In this document: positions 43,871 to 53,146 of the stretch, in pieces | Position numbering within the stretch: the first letter of the stretch is position 1 | Layout of the letters: every line of letters starts with the position of its first letter | Assembly: GCA_036362985.1 (NCBI GenBank) | Contig: JAYGXS010000004.1 | Span: forward strand, 18,271,964 to 18,335,963 | Source of the DNA: Ligula intestinalis | Lineage: Eukaryota > Platyhelminthes > Cestoda > Diphyllobothriidea > Diphyllobothriidae | Reading direction: 5' to 3' | DNA length: 64,000 bases | The notes under the pieces: model-generated | Seen by the model: the letters and a program-made list of their open reading frames with translations, nothing else | Databases searched by the model: none | Told to the model about the DNA's origin: nothing | Made by a program: the position numbers and the translations under genes

Positions 43871-44164
43871 CAGTGTAGTGTTTACAGAAGGGATAAGCGG
43901 AAGGTTGCCAATGGGTCTTGCAGGGCGTACGACCGCGAGGCCCGTAGGACGGGGCGGCGTCGCCGGCCGCCGCCGCGACGCGCGAGGTTGGAATCCCAAG
44001 TCAGGTCTTAGCAGGAAATCAGGCCAGAAGGCAGAGACAGAGCGCGTTCATTGGCAAGGTCGCGGCTGCCTTAGGGCCATTTGAACACACCAGCCCTCGA
44101 CCGACTCAGTGTGGACCACTAGACACGATACCCCCTCGGGCAATACAACATACCAATTGTGTTA

Positions 44165-44425
44165 TAACGTCCGAGGAACGATCTCTTCTGCGTCGCCAGT
44201 GTTACAACGTTGGCGCTTTGAGTTGTAACGGTGGCATCTGACGTGTGTTACTGTCGAATTATGCCCGCTGGAATCACCGAGGAAGAACACAATATGAAAG
44301 GCGTAACTTTGGAATCCAGCCGGAGGAGGGTTTTTTGTGTAACAAACCCAGAGTTGCCGTCTCGGGTGGTAGCTCCCGTTAATTGATCTCGAATGTCCCG
44401 CCTCGGGGGCTAGCCCCGGCATTGG
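44165..44425 (-). repeat. dispersed repeat R3, diverged copy
   Basis: The minus strand has CCCGAGACGGCAACTCTGGG, TTTGTTACACAAAAAACCC and GGATTCCAAAGTTACGCC, resembling the 3' half of R3 copy a. The homology is weaker than in the other copies. Confidence 0.35.
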
Positions 44426-44734
44426 GAGCGGACTATCGGTCTCCTTGCAGTCCGCGTGTGCAACTCCCCTGTCTGCAACGTGACAGTGGATTATTAGAGA
44501 TAGCCAGCGCGTTCGCTTGTGGCCGGATTGGCCACACTGAGATTACTGCGACTAGTGGGCCCTCGGGAAACTGGGACCGCTTGGGCACGCGCTTGCACGC
44601 ACGTGCGTCCGTATCTCCGGTGCAGCCTTTAAGGTATTCGCGTGTATGCGGTAAGAGCGAACACACAGACACATTTGGTAGGCACGGCACCTCAGGAAAG
44701 CTTACAACTGTTGCTAGCATTTGGTCAGGCTAAA

Positions 44735-44847
44735 CTCCTAACAAATTGAATACCACTTGAACTTGCAGCTGCCACCGCTGTCCCTCACTCCCTCTCTCTC
44801 CCAGGCATGAATAGGCGCAGTCAGCACTAGTCCTGGCCTCGTCAGTG
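44735..44847 (+). repeat. dispersed repeat R3, copy e, left part
   Basis: It contains CACTTGAACTTGCAGCTGCC, AGGCATGAATAGGCGCAGTC and AGCACTAGTCCTGGCCTCG. The copy resumes at 46771 after element B with CACTGCTGCCTAAGACAGCA, ACTCATGGTTGTATGCACAA and CAGTGCTCCGAG, ending near 46925. The 9-bp repeat TCGTCAGTG is present at both edges of the insert. Confidence 0.7.
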
Positions 44848-46770
44848 TGTGTGTCGTAGCCCATAGTTGGATCAGGAATCCCCGCCGGAATCCAAACTGG
44901 GAGTAGTTGGGAGACGGAGAAAAGCCGCGACCTCGACCGGCTTGAGCCACAGGTCCGCGGGAGTGAGGTGGGTGCCTGGCCGAGAACTGCAGGCGAACAG
45001 ATGACGGCAGTCATGCGGCGAGACGCCGCAGTCGGGACAGCAGTCGGGTATGGATGGGTCGAGCCGGTGCTGGTACTGGCGAAGGAGCATACAGTAGCCA
45101 CTGCGTAGCTGCGCCAGAGTACAGCGAGTGACCCTCGGGAGATGTCGTTCCGAGGCCGCGATCGGAGGTGGATAGCCACCCAAAAGGACCGGGGGACGGT
45201 AACCTCGTTTCTCCTCGACAACGAATCTCTGGTGGAGACGCTGCAAACCTGTCTTGGTGGCAGAGCTATCAACAGGTAGATCCGCGAGAGACGAGGCAAC
45301 AGCTTCCTTGTGGAGTGCTCGAATAGACGGCCGGACGTTGCGGCAGGGCTCGGGAGCGGTGCCGGGTTGCGAACAACTCCACCAGAACTGCTGGCTAAGG
45401 AGAGTGTTGTGATGGGCGACCGGTAGAACAGAAGCCTCCGCATGAAAATGATCTATAGGCGACATTTTATAGCAACCCGTGATCGTGCGGAGGGCAGCGT
45501 TTTGGGCTAACTGGAGGCGGCGGAGGCTGGAAGAGCTCATCGAAGGAGACCAGATTGATGCTGCATAAGTGAGGTGCGGCTTGGCCAGCGCCTTGAAAGC
45601 AGTCGACAGAGTCTCTTTCACACAGCCCCAGGATGTGCCTGCTAGAGCCTTGAGGACCTTGGTGCAGCGGCTTACTTTGCTTGCGGTCTCCCTGGCATGG
45701 TCTGCGAACGTGAAGAGCGGATCAAAACGCACACCAAGGAGTTTGGGCTTGCGGACGAGCGGTAAGGACGCCCCATTGACGGTGATGACCGGGTGACGAT
45801 TGAACTCCTTCGGATCAAGCGTAAAAACAGTTACGGACGACTTGGCTGCCGAGATCGTCATTCCGCGCTGGGTGAGGAAGTTTTCGACAACAGGCATGAA
45901 CTCCGTGAGGAGCTGTGCAGCCTGATCGATGTCATGGTGCCGGCAAAAGAACGTAACATCGTCCGCATAGGATACCACTCGCACAGCGGCCCGGGGGAGT
46001 GGGAGCTCTCGCATGTAGATGTTAAAGAGTGTCGGGCTGAGCACAGAGCCTTGAGGGACGCTACAGGACTGCTTACGGGGCTTGGAGAGAGCGCCCCGGA
46101 AGAGGACACGATCGTGACGGCCACGGATGTAAGCCGCCAACCATTGGACCAGGCTAGTCGGGACGTTCAATAAGACCAAGTCCTGCAGGAGCTGATCGTG
46201 GCGGACGCAGTCAAAGGCTCGTGACAGGTCAATTGAGACTGCCACGGTCCGCGAAGCGGGCTTCTGTTGATTGAAGCCCTCGAGGATAGCGTCGCTGAGC
46301 TCGAAAAGCGCCGTTGTAGTTCCACGACCCGATCGGAAACCATGTTGGTGGCAAGATAGTTCCGCCACAGACGTCGGAATTGGGTGGACGATCCGTTCCA
46401 GGATCTTCGCCAATGGACTGGGGAGGGCAGTTGGACGATAAGAGGTCGCTAGGCAGGGTTCCTTACCCGCTTTGACCAGGGGGATAATGATCGACTGGCG
46501 CCAGCAATCAGGGATGATTGAAGTTCCCAGTGAAAGGTTGAAGAGGGCGGCAAGGTAGGCAGCCACCTTCGGGCCGATGTGGCGCACATGGATAGGCGCC
46601 AGACCATCTGGTCCTAAGGCTTTCGAAGCTCTCATTTTCTTGACGGCGGTGAGGATGGCATCAGCCGAAAAGGAAATATCTGGGGGGCGGGGCTTTATGG
46701 AGGAGGCGAAGAAGGGGGCGCTGGCTTTTGGGACTGGGCGCCGAGCGGGGCGAGAACAGCTTGTTCATCT
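44848..46770 (-). mobile_element. 5'-truncated Jockey/CR1-like element B
   Basis: A 1923-bp insert is flanked by the 9-bp target duplication TCGTCAGTG (44839-44847 and 46771-46779). It starts within the pre-RT region (AACAAGCTGTTCTCGCCCCG) and ends with the family 3' UTR and a short CA tail. It is closely similar to element A over its length. Truncation at the 5' end is typical of target-primed reverse transcription. It is the most recent Jockey-family insertion in the window by conservation. Confidence 0.9.
44872..46635 (-). CDS. element B reverse transcriptase, 587 codons, open
   Basis: The open frame starts MRASKALGPDGLAPIHVRHI; this ATG is simply the first after the frame break near 46690, since the natural start lies upstream of the truncation. 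It holds intact motifs A (VAVSIDLSRAFDCVRHDQLL), B (CSVPQGSVLSPTLFNIYMRE) and C (VVSYADDVTFFCRHHDIDQA). The connecting region and the C-terminal CCPDCGVSPHDCRHLFAC follow. Relative to A, an in-frame 18-bp deletion removes HPNHHP (SQPGTAPEPC). All catalytic residues of the RT are present, but the endonuclease is missing, so it cannot transpose by itself. Confidence 0.9.
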   Translation of the reverse strand: MRASKALGPDGLAPIHVRHIGPKVAAYLAALFNLSLGTSIIPDCWRQSIIIPLVKAGKEPCLATSYRPTALPSPLAKILERIVHPIPTSVAELSCHQHGFRSGRGTTTALFELSDAILEGFNQQKPASRTVAVSIDLSRAFDCVRHDQLLQDLVLLNVPTSLVQWLAAYIRGRHDRVLFRGALSKPRKQSCSVPQGSVLSPTLFNIYMRELPLPRAAVRVVSYADDVTFFCRHHDIDQAAQLLTEFMPVVENFLTQRGMTISAAKSSVTVFTLDPKEFNRHPVITVNGASLPLVRKPKLLGVRFDPLFTFADHARETASKVSRCTKVLKALAGTSWGCVKETLSTAFKALAKPHLTYAASIWSPSMSSSSLRRLQLAQNAALRTITGCYKMSPIDHFHAEASVLPVAHHNTLLSQQFWWSCSQPGTAPEPCRNVRPSIRALHKEAVASSLADLPVDSSATKTGLQRLHQRFVVEEKRGYRPPVLLGGYPPPIAASERHLPRVTRCTLAQLRSGYCMLLRQYQHRLDPSIPDCCPDCGVSPHDCRHLFACSSRPGTHLTPADLWLKPVEVAAFLRLPTTPSLDSGGDS

Positions 46771-46929
46771 TCGTCAGTGGTCACTGCTGCCTAAGACAGC
46801 AACTCATGGTTGTATGCACAATAAATCCCCCATGCTGGTGCCTTCAGCCTTTTCCAACAACCCGGGATTAGGCCTAATGACTGCAGTGCTCCGAGTGCAA
46901 CGACTGTTCTGACCCCTACACATGTACCT

Positions 46930-48305
46930 CAGTAGCTCTGGGTCAACGCGGACTCCTCGGAGCCCGATAAACGTATGCCATGAGCCATTCTGACACTTAC
47001 TTTGGTCTAACGCATCACAGCCCATTTGGGGACCATCGCTACAAACGTACGTGCTCCCAGACATTTGCAGCCAAACATGCCTCAGCTGATGCAGGGTGAC
47101 CACACCGCGGCTGGTGTAACACACAGGCTACCTCGGCGCAAGCTACCTGAACCTAGCTCCAATGCACATGTAAATGCGATTGGCACCAGCGACGCTCACT
47201 CGCTCGCTTTCCCTCACACGTGGTTCAGCACTGTCAGTACGCGCACTGGTTTAGCTAATAGTTACCATGGTGACTTGAGGCAGCAGCTCAGGATTATGCA
47301 CACAGCAAATCCCTCATCTTGGCATATTTTTTCTTCGTCGTCTATTCGGAGCTTGGAGGTATGAATGTGGCACGTAAAGATAAACCTAGTAGCCAAACCG
47401 CTATATATGGTGACGTTAGTTATGGTGTTGACAGCACGAAGGGTACCCAATCAGAAGTTAGGGAAGGTTGATAAGATTGGACAAGGTTCTACGGTAGGAA
47501 TGAGTTTAACAAGGAGCAATGCAAGCAGGTTGTTGCTCACTGCCTCCTGAGGTCAGTGTGTTAGTGTGTCCGTTGTTGTTATTACTTGATCCCGGAGCAT
47601 GTCTTCCGCAGATCGAGCCAATCAGTGGAATGGCACGCATTGATTAGTTTCGACTTAATGCGAGGCTATTGCCAAGGCACATGCAAATCCAGCAGCGAAC
47701 CGGCTGGAAGCGCGAGGAGGATAAGCATACAAGGTGGGTGGCTTCGACAGCGGATCGACCAGGAGCGTGAGGCGGAGTTAGTTACGCATGAATACATAAG
47801 CTTTGTCAGGCAAGGGTAACATGAGTCAGCGGCAGTGGTGCTGATCGCGGGCTGCATAATGGTGTTAAGTAATTTACTTCACTTATCCCTCCTTCATTTG
47901 TTTCCTCTATCTCGTTTCGATTTTCTTCCCACCCGATTCTTTGATTCAGTTTAGTTCTCCAGTGACCCCTTGGTGACCCACATCCTCTGCCGAACTATTC
48001 CCACAAAGAGGTGTTCTTGTCTTTTTGAACAACCGCAAACGGACGAAGATGGGTTCTTTATTTTGATGGTCACATACGATCTGATCCAGTCTCAATAACA
48101 GGCAATGCAATCAGAGCGTGTGAAACGACATCGGAAGGATGCCCTGCAAATATTTGTTGGCAGACGAGAGGAGGACCATGACTTGGCTGCCGTCTGATCC
48201 AATAGTTTATCGTCTTCGGATTGAGGGCGCCACTTTGCTTGCATTATTATTTACCTAGGCTAAGACACACATTTTTGGCTTAAATCCGCTCCACTCCAAT
48301 GCCGT
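46930..48305. other. unassigned sequence
   Basis: About 1.4 kb without a supported gene. A weak R3-like stretch (GCAGCAGCTCAGGATTATGC) lies near 47280. Confidence 0.35.
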
Positions 48306-48307
48306 AG

Positions 48308-48684
48308 TGGGATACGAAGTAGTCCGGCCGGATAATAGATGATACAACGGATCCCAACGGTTATAAACTAGTAGATAAGATAAGGCGTGGAAGCCCAGAG
48401 TGTTAGAAATAACATAGTTAAGTGTTGAAGTAGTGGAACATGAGAAATAGGTAATTGACCCACGGACAAGTGCACTCTAACCGTGAAGATTGGCCAGTCC
48501 GAAATCGCAGTCTGGTAGTCAGGTCGCGACGTCCGGAAGTCTCTGCGCGTAGTCAGTCATCGTCAATAAGATCATTTGTGAACTGGCCTTGGGAAGTGGT
48601 TGGCCAGTTGTCCAGACACGTCCGTGACCTTGATTGGAGCTTTGACACCGTTTTGACACGAGAGCCAGGCATGCGGGACATGCA
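48308..48684 (+). repeat. dispersed repeat R7, copy 1 (LTR-like)
   Basis: It aligns with 52714-53045 over its length. Shared stretches are TGG(G/A)ATACGAA, AGTCCGG(C/T)CGGATAA, ATCCCAACG, GGAACATGAGAAAT and GACGTCCGTGACCTTG, ending with CATGCGGGACATGCA. The TG...CA ends and the lack of coding would suit a solo LTR, but no 5-bp target duplication was found. It could equally be another non-coding repeat. Confidence 0.5.
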
Positions 48685-49127
48685 TGTGTTAGAATACAAG
48701 GTCGCTACACCCTTGATAGGATTATGTAGCGAATGCGAACGGCAATAGCGAGTTTCAAAAGCACAAACCATGATGAAAAGGTTTAGAGGACATGGTTCCG
48801 AAGCACAGGAGTGGTTGTTAATGGGCGTTAGCTGCAGCAGTATCCAGAAGCAGCTTTTGACCTAACTGACCCCTCAGACTGTTGGTAGCATGGTGCTCGA
48901 CGCCCGCGTCATTGTTAGGTTACGCGATCGGTCCGCAAACCTTCATCGTCGGACAGAGTGCGCGCACGCGCGGTTAGCAAGTGGAGCCTACACAGTCTTG
49001 CCATATCCCATGTGGACGGTGCGGTGAACTTGTGGTAACCCTCTGCCAAACTTGCATTTTTCAAATTTGAAATGTCAGGAATATAAAAAGCGGCGGCCCG
49101 GAGACTAGACCCTAACTTGCAGATTGC

Positions 49128-49276
49128 AGCACATCGGAGAGACTGGCCACAACTTCGATATTCAAGGAATGACCATCGTAGGCCGAGGAGCCTCAAAAGC
49201 TGAAAGATGGACGCTTGAGGCATGGTACTCAGACGCAAACTCTGTCAACAGACATCTGGGCCTCCTTGCGGCCTAA
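49128..49276 (+). pseudogene. Penelope GIY-YIG C-terminal fragment
   Basis: The translation HIGETGHNFDIQGMTIVGRG, then ASKAERWTLEAWYSDANSVN and RHLGLLAA ends at the stop 49274-49276. It parallels ETGHEFNFEAVKVLVHARN..SRELIEAWSTDRNLVNR at 23.3 kb. Only about 48 residues remain. The upstream part 48990-49085 on the minus strand shares TGGGATATGGC and nearby bases with the flank of the 35755 copy. Confidence 0.6.
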
Positions 49277-49279
49277 AAA

Positions 49280-50835
49280 GTCCTATGCCATTAAGTAAGT
49301 AAAGGACACTGTCAAACCGAACTCAGGATTCGCAGACGAAGATAGCCTTATGAATAAACGACCCGAAGAGGGAGCAGGATTACCAGTACCCTCTACGGTG
49401 GGGACGAAACAACATCAACTTCCATCACACCAAACCAAAATCCACACGCAGGGCCAAACAGCGGACGGAGAAAACTCGATCAGCCAAGGCCAACACCAAC
49501 AGCCGCAACCTTAAACTTGCTGATCTGTTAAGTCAGTATTCGCTTCGACAAAGGACAGCCGGCCCAGCTGGCCGAACCGTTAGCAAATCTACAAATTTAT
49601 TGCGGTGAGCAGAAGATGAACTCTAAAACTTGTATTTATTTACAACTTTGTCGTACTTCCATTTGTACACAAATTCCTGGGCTTATTCTATTTACTTCGT
49701 TTTTCTGTAACTTGTATTTTTTAACTTTTTGTTTACGTCGGCATACAACTGTTTTCCGCTACACTTTCACTGGTTTTCATGTTGAATTCATAGTGGACAT
49801 CTTGCTCCTATTATTGTTCCTCCCTAGACCGGGTACGTAGTCCATTTCGTCCAATCCAGGGTGGTGGATTCGGTTTAGCTAGCCGTGTTGTTAGCGTGGG
49901 ATAACAGTACCGAGTGCCTGTCTTGCAGACCAAACTCGCATAGAAACCGACGCTGCTATGTCCTAGTCGTAACCTTCAGCATCCCTAGAACGCAGCGCAA
50001 GGTACCTAGGCAACTGATGATCGCGCGAACAGTTTAATCCAGTAAGCCAATCACATAATGAAACACTCCCATCGCGAGGTGTCGCGATAAGAGTACGTTC
50101 AGTCGGGACCGGATATTACTAGGACTAGAATGCGTGAGGGTATCCATGCCCGTACCCTTTCGAAAAACAAAGGTCCGCATGGACTAAGCCATTTATTCAA
50201 AAGACTTCCCTCATCATAGTATGCTCGCGACATGTAAAGTATCATTAGAAATGACTGAAAATGTAAAAACTGTGAAGGTCTTCTACCCTCAGGCTTGAAT
50301 TTTGGCTACAACTTTTGCCAGCTCGACGTATAAGAATGAGTCCCAAAATTCATAGACTTATAGTCCTCATGTTGGAGCCGTTAGTTTTATAAGGAGCTAC
50401 TAGAGCCTCCGGAGATGGTCTTTAGGGAGCGAGGATCGACGGCCGGATTTAGGTAAAACCCACGAATTGCGCTCCTCGTGGAGAAGAACATTCGGTAGCT
50501 TTGCTTTCGTGGTATTTTAAGCAGAAATCTTCATTGTTAATCCAGCCTAGATTGGGCGATGGAATAAGCACTTTCCTAACCAGGTGCTTGGAAGAAACGA
50601 ATCAAAAACGTGTTTATAAGACGCCTCTTCCCCGCTAGCTGCTACTGAAGCAGAGTGCAATCAGCGTGATTATTTGCGCAGAAACACAAGAAAATTAGAT
50701 TAAATTTTGGAGTACTAGTTCATGTCTTTAGAAAAACAACTTTCAAAAAAGTGAAATAGCAATCTTTGTGGACTACTGCCGAGTTTACATGTTAGTTAGA
50801 AACTCTATGTATGAGTTTAACCGACCGACGCCGTC
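49280..50835. other. unassigned sequence
   Basis: No supported gene. It may include 3' sequence of the Penelope relic at its left side. Confidence 0.35.
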
Positions 50836-50880
50836 TTATAGTATAAATATGGAAGAAGGATTGTCGAGCACCGAATCAAC

Positions 50881-50940
50881 ATGTTTATTGTCCTGAGCTT
50901 TTGGGCTCTTGCGGGAGCACGACGTCAGACATAAAAGCGT
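50881..50940 (-). ncRNA. hammerhead-like motif, Penelope 3' terminus
   Basis: On the minus strand TTTATGTC precedes CTGACG, a hairpin GCTC-CCGCAA-GAGC, then AAAAGCTCAGGACAATAAA. TTTATGTC can pair with GACAATAAA with one bulged A, forming stem I. AGCT is the palindromic stem III segment. The first G of GAAA is changed, so this copy may be weak. Confidence 0.45.
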
Positions 50941-51009
50941 CCACGAAAACACGCAAGTTATAGGGGGCAGGAGCCAATCAATCGTTATACGGCGGGAGGG
51001 GGGAACGCA

Positions 51010-51629
51010 TTAATCACCAGTGCGAATATACCTGCGGAGAGCGATGCATGCCGGCACTAGATCGATATATCGATTGACTGAATTCTTATCCCAGGCACAG
51101 GCTTCAATCAATTCTCGGCTTATCTTGCTGCCGGCGTGGGCGATTATCGTCGCAGCTACGAGGTTAAACTCGTTAACCGTTTCGTAGGTGTGGGCCGCCA
51201 CTTGCGTCAATGTGTCAGCCCGGCTGACAGCCAGCTTATTTTCGTGAATGCGCGAACCGAGCATGCGTTCAGTTTGTCCTGTATAGTTACAAGAACAGCT
51301 TAAACACTGTTCATTGGGGTTCGGTCGGTCTTTTATTTTAACCACCCGTTTGCGCATAGTAGTCTTGGATCTGTGTGCAATTCCAACACCTTGTTCCGCA
51401 GCGATGCGCTCAGTCACTTCTGAGACTTCAATTTGGGTACTCCGGGGCCGTGTGCGTAAGCATCGGTTTATAAATGCTTTCAGATAAGCACTCCATATGA
51501 ATTGGTCGCGGGGGTATCTGACCTCGCGTACCTTTTCCTCCGGCCTGTTGCAGAAAGTCTGAATCCGTTTAAGGAGTGTTTTTACACAACTTAGTTTGTG
51601 GGCAACCGGATAGTTGCTGCAAAAACTGA
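51010..51629 (-). pseudogene. Penelope C-terminal RT end and GIY-YIG endonuclease
   Basis: In the frame of the 51010-51918 ORF, after the inserted terminus, the translation reads CSNYPVAHKLSCVKTLLKRI (a conserved Penelope RT end). It continues EEKVREVRYPRDQFIWSAY, CLSCSCNYTGQTERMLGSRI (GIY-YIG core; the tyrosine and R-x-L region are visible), HENKLAVS, HTYETVNEFNLVAATIIAHA and SRELIEACAWDKNSVNRYID. The stop is at 51010-51012. The endonuclease part is uninterrupted. Confidence 0.8.
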
Positions 51630-51640
51630 GAAGTTGTGTT

Positions 51641-51705
51641 CCCGAGGGAATCCGAAACGTCAGGAAGATAAAACTCTTGTTCCGGTGATCGCATCTTCTT
51701 CTTCT
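51641..51705 (+). mobile_element. 65-bp Penelope terminus inserted in a Penelope ORF
   Basis: The 65 bases (CCCGAGGGAATCCGAAACGT, CAGGAAGATAAAACTCTTG, then ATCGCATCTTCTTC) are the 3' terminus of the family represented at 6482-6857. They are flanked by the 11-bp direct repeat GAAGTTGTGTT (51630-51640 and 51706-51716). The net 76-bp gain exactly accounts for the frame difference between the RT and endonuclease segments of the host Penelope element. Confidence 0.8.
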
Positions 51706-51716
51706 GAAGTTGTGTT

Positions 51717-52258
51717 GTGTTCGTTGTCTTCCTGTAAACCGTCGTCTCAATTCCACCGTTGGGCGTTCTCTTGAAGAAGACATCAAGGAAGGGCAGCTGC
51801 TACTCTTGTCTTTCTTCCCTTGTGCATTGTATGTCATGAAAGATTCCATCGAGCAAATTATGGAAGTTTTGCAGTATGTTCTTTGTGATGATAACGAATG
51901 TGTCGTCAAGATAACCACACCAAAGGACAGGCTTATGTTGGGTGAAGGCGGTGAATTCTATCTCTTGTAGAACCAGTTCTGTCAATAAGCCGGGGGACCG
52001 GAGAGCCCATCGGAGTGCCTTTAATCTGTTTGTAGATTTCTCCAGCAAAGGTGAAGTACGTTTTCTGGCAAGATTCGAATAACTTCATAATGTGTTCAAT
52101 TTTGAGTGGACTTCGAGCCTCATCGTATGCCTCTCCAAGTCTCTTGCGCAAGATTTCGTGCGCCAGCTTTGGGGGTATCCATGTGAATAAAGCAGTCACA
52201 TCGAAGGTGACCACGATTTCGTCCGACTGAATCATCCGACCTCGAAGGTCTTCGAGGA
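51717..52258 (-). pseudogene. Penelope reverse transcriptase, central part
   Basis: On the minus strand ASRFLEDLRGRMIQSDEIVV, then TFDVTALFTWIPPKLAHEIL (motif A, catalytic Asp), FAGEIYKQIKGTPMGSPV, a one-base shift near 51990, LTELVLQEIEFTAFT and WCGYLDDTFVIITKN (motif C, YLDD) are read. The fingers and N-terminal part are missing because the copy is truncated at about 52258. The order and wording of motifs are those of Penelope RTs and not of LTR or LINE RTs. Confidence 0.8.
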
Positions 52259-52489
52259 ATCGAGAGGCCGAGATAGTCGCCCACGCCGGTAGCCAGACAG
52301 GCCGAGAATTGATTGAAGCCTGGGCCTCGGATGAGAATTCAACCGATCGATCTATCGATCTGGTGCCGGCATACATCGCTCTCCCCAGGCATATTCCTAC
52401 GGCCGACACTGGTGGTTACTGAATTCCCTCCCCCCCCCGTATAACGGTTGATTGGTTCCTGTCCCCTATAACTGTTGCCTGCCAGTTTG

Positions 52490-52555
52490 TGGATGTTTTT
52501 GTCGCTGGCGATATACTCCCGCAAGAGTCCGAAAGCTCAGAACAATGAACAAGCT
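52490..52555 (+). ncRNA. hammerhead-like motif, Penelope 3' terminus (+)
   Basis: CTGGCGA is followed by a hairpin ACTC-CCGCAA-GAGT, then CCGAAAGCTCAG and AACAATGAAC. It is the inverted partner of the motif at 50881-50940. The core has G for the fourth base of CUGA. Confidence 0.45.
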
Positions 52556-52713
52556 GATCCGGTGCCCGACAACCCAACTTCCACATTTATGCAAATACCC
52601 AGAACTCGAAAGTTTTCATTCATCCTTTTTTTGTGTGTTGATCGTATAAAAAGCTGGTGGATAGGTGTGCATCGCTGAAGAAAACCTATTGAAGAAGCAG
52701 TTTTGCTAGACTA

Positions 52714-53045
52714 TGGAATACGAAAGAGTCCGGTCGGATAAAAGGTGATAGAAAGAATCCCAACGAACATGAACTAGTTGACAATATAAGGCATGGAAGG
52801 CCAGAGTGTAAGGGATAATTTAATTAAGTGTAGAAGGAGTTGAACATGAGAAATGGGTAAGCGACTCCCAGAGAAGTGCAAGTCCAGCCATGAGCGGGCT
52901 GCTCTGGGAGTGTCCGATCGTAAACAATCCCTGCACTAAGGTCCTTTGTGGACTGGCTTTGGGAAGGGGTTGGCCAGTAAGGCCAGAGACGTCCGTGACC
53001 TTGACACGTCCGGCGCGCACGAGAGCCAGACATGCGGGACATGCA
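52714..53045 (+). repeat. dispersed repeat R7, copy 2 (LTR-like)
   Basis: Homologous to 48308-48684, slightly shorter. It starts TGGAATACGAAAGAGTCCGG and ends CATGCGGGACATGCA. It lies about 100 bases upstream of the RTE element, but no link between the two is evident. Confidence 0.5.
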
Positions 53046-53146
53046 AGGCCCAATGACGACACTGTGACATGGCGAGCGTGAACCGCCATTAAACAGGTTT
53101 GCTTGCCACCAACACCACCGCCTTGTGGTTACGTTCTTGAGCCAAA

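Larger units (their letters stand above)
50840..52600. mobile_element. Penelope-like element, two copies head to head
   Basis: A minus-strand copy (52258 down to about 50840) carries RT, GIY-YIG and the 3' terminus. A plus-strand copy (about 52258-52600) carries only the GIY-YIG C-terminus (SRELIEAW equivalent GRELIEAWASDENSTDRSID, stop 52420-52422) and its 3' terminus. The untranslated parts are inverted matches (GTATAACG.TTGATTGG and CCCCTATAACT). Penelope elements are known for inverted, 5'-truncated multimers, and this is a clear example. Confidence 0.8.
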
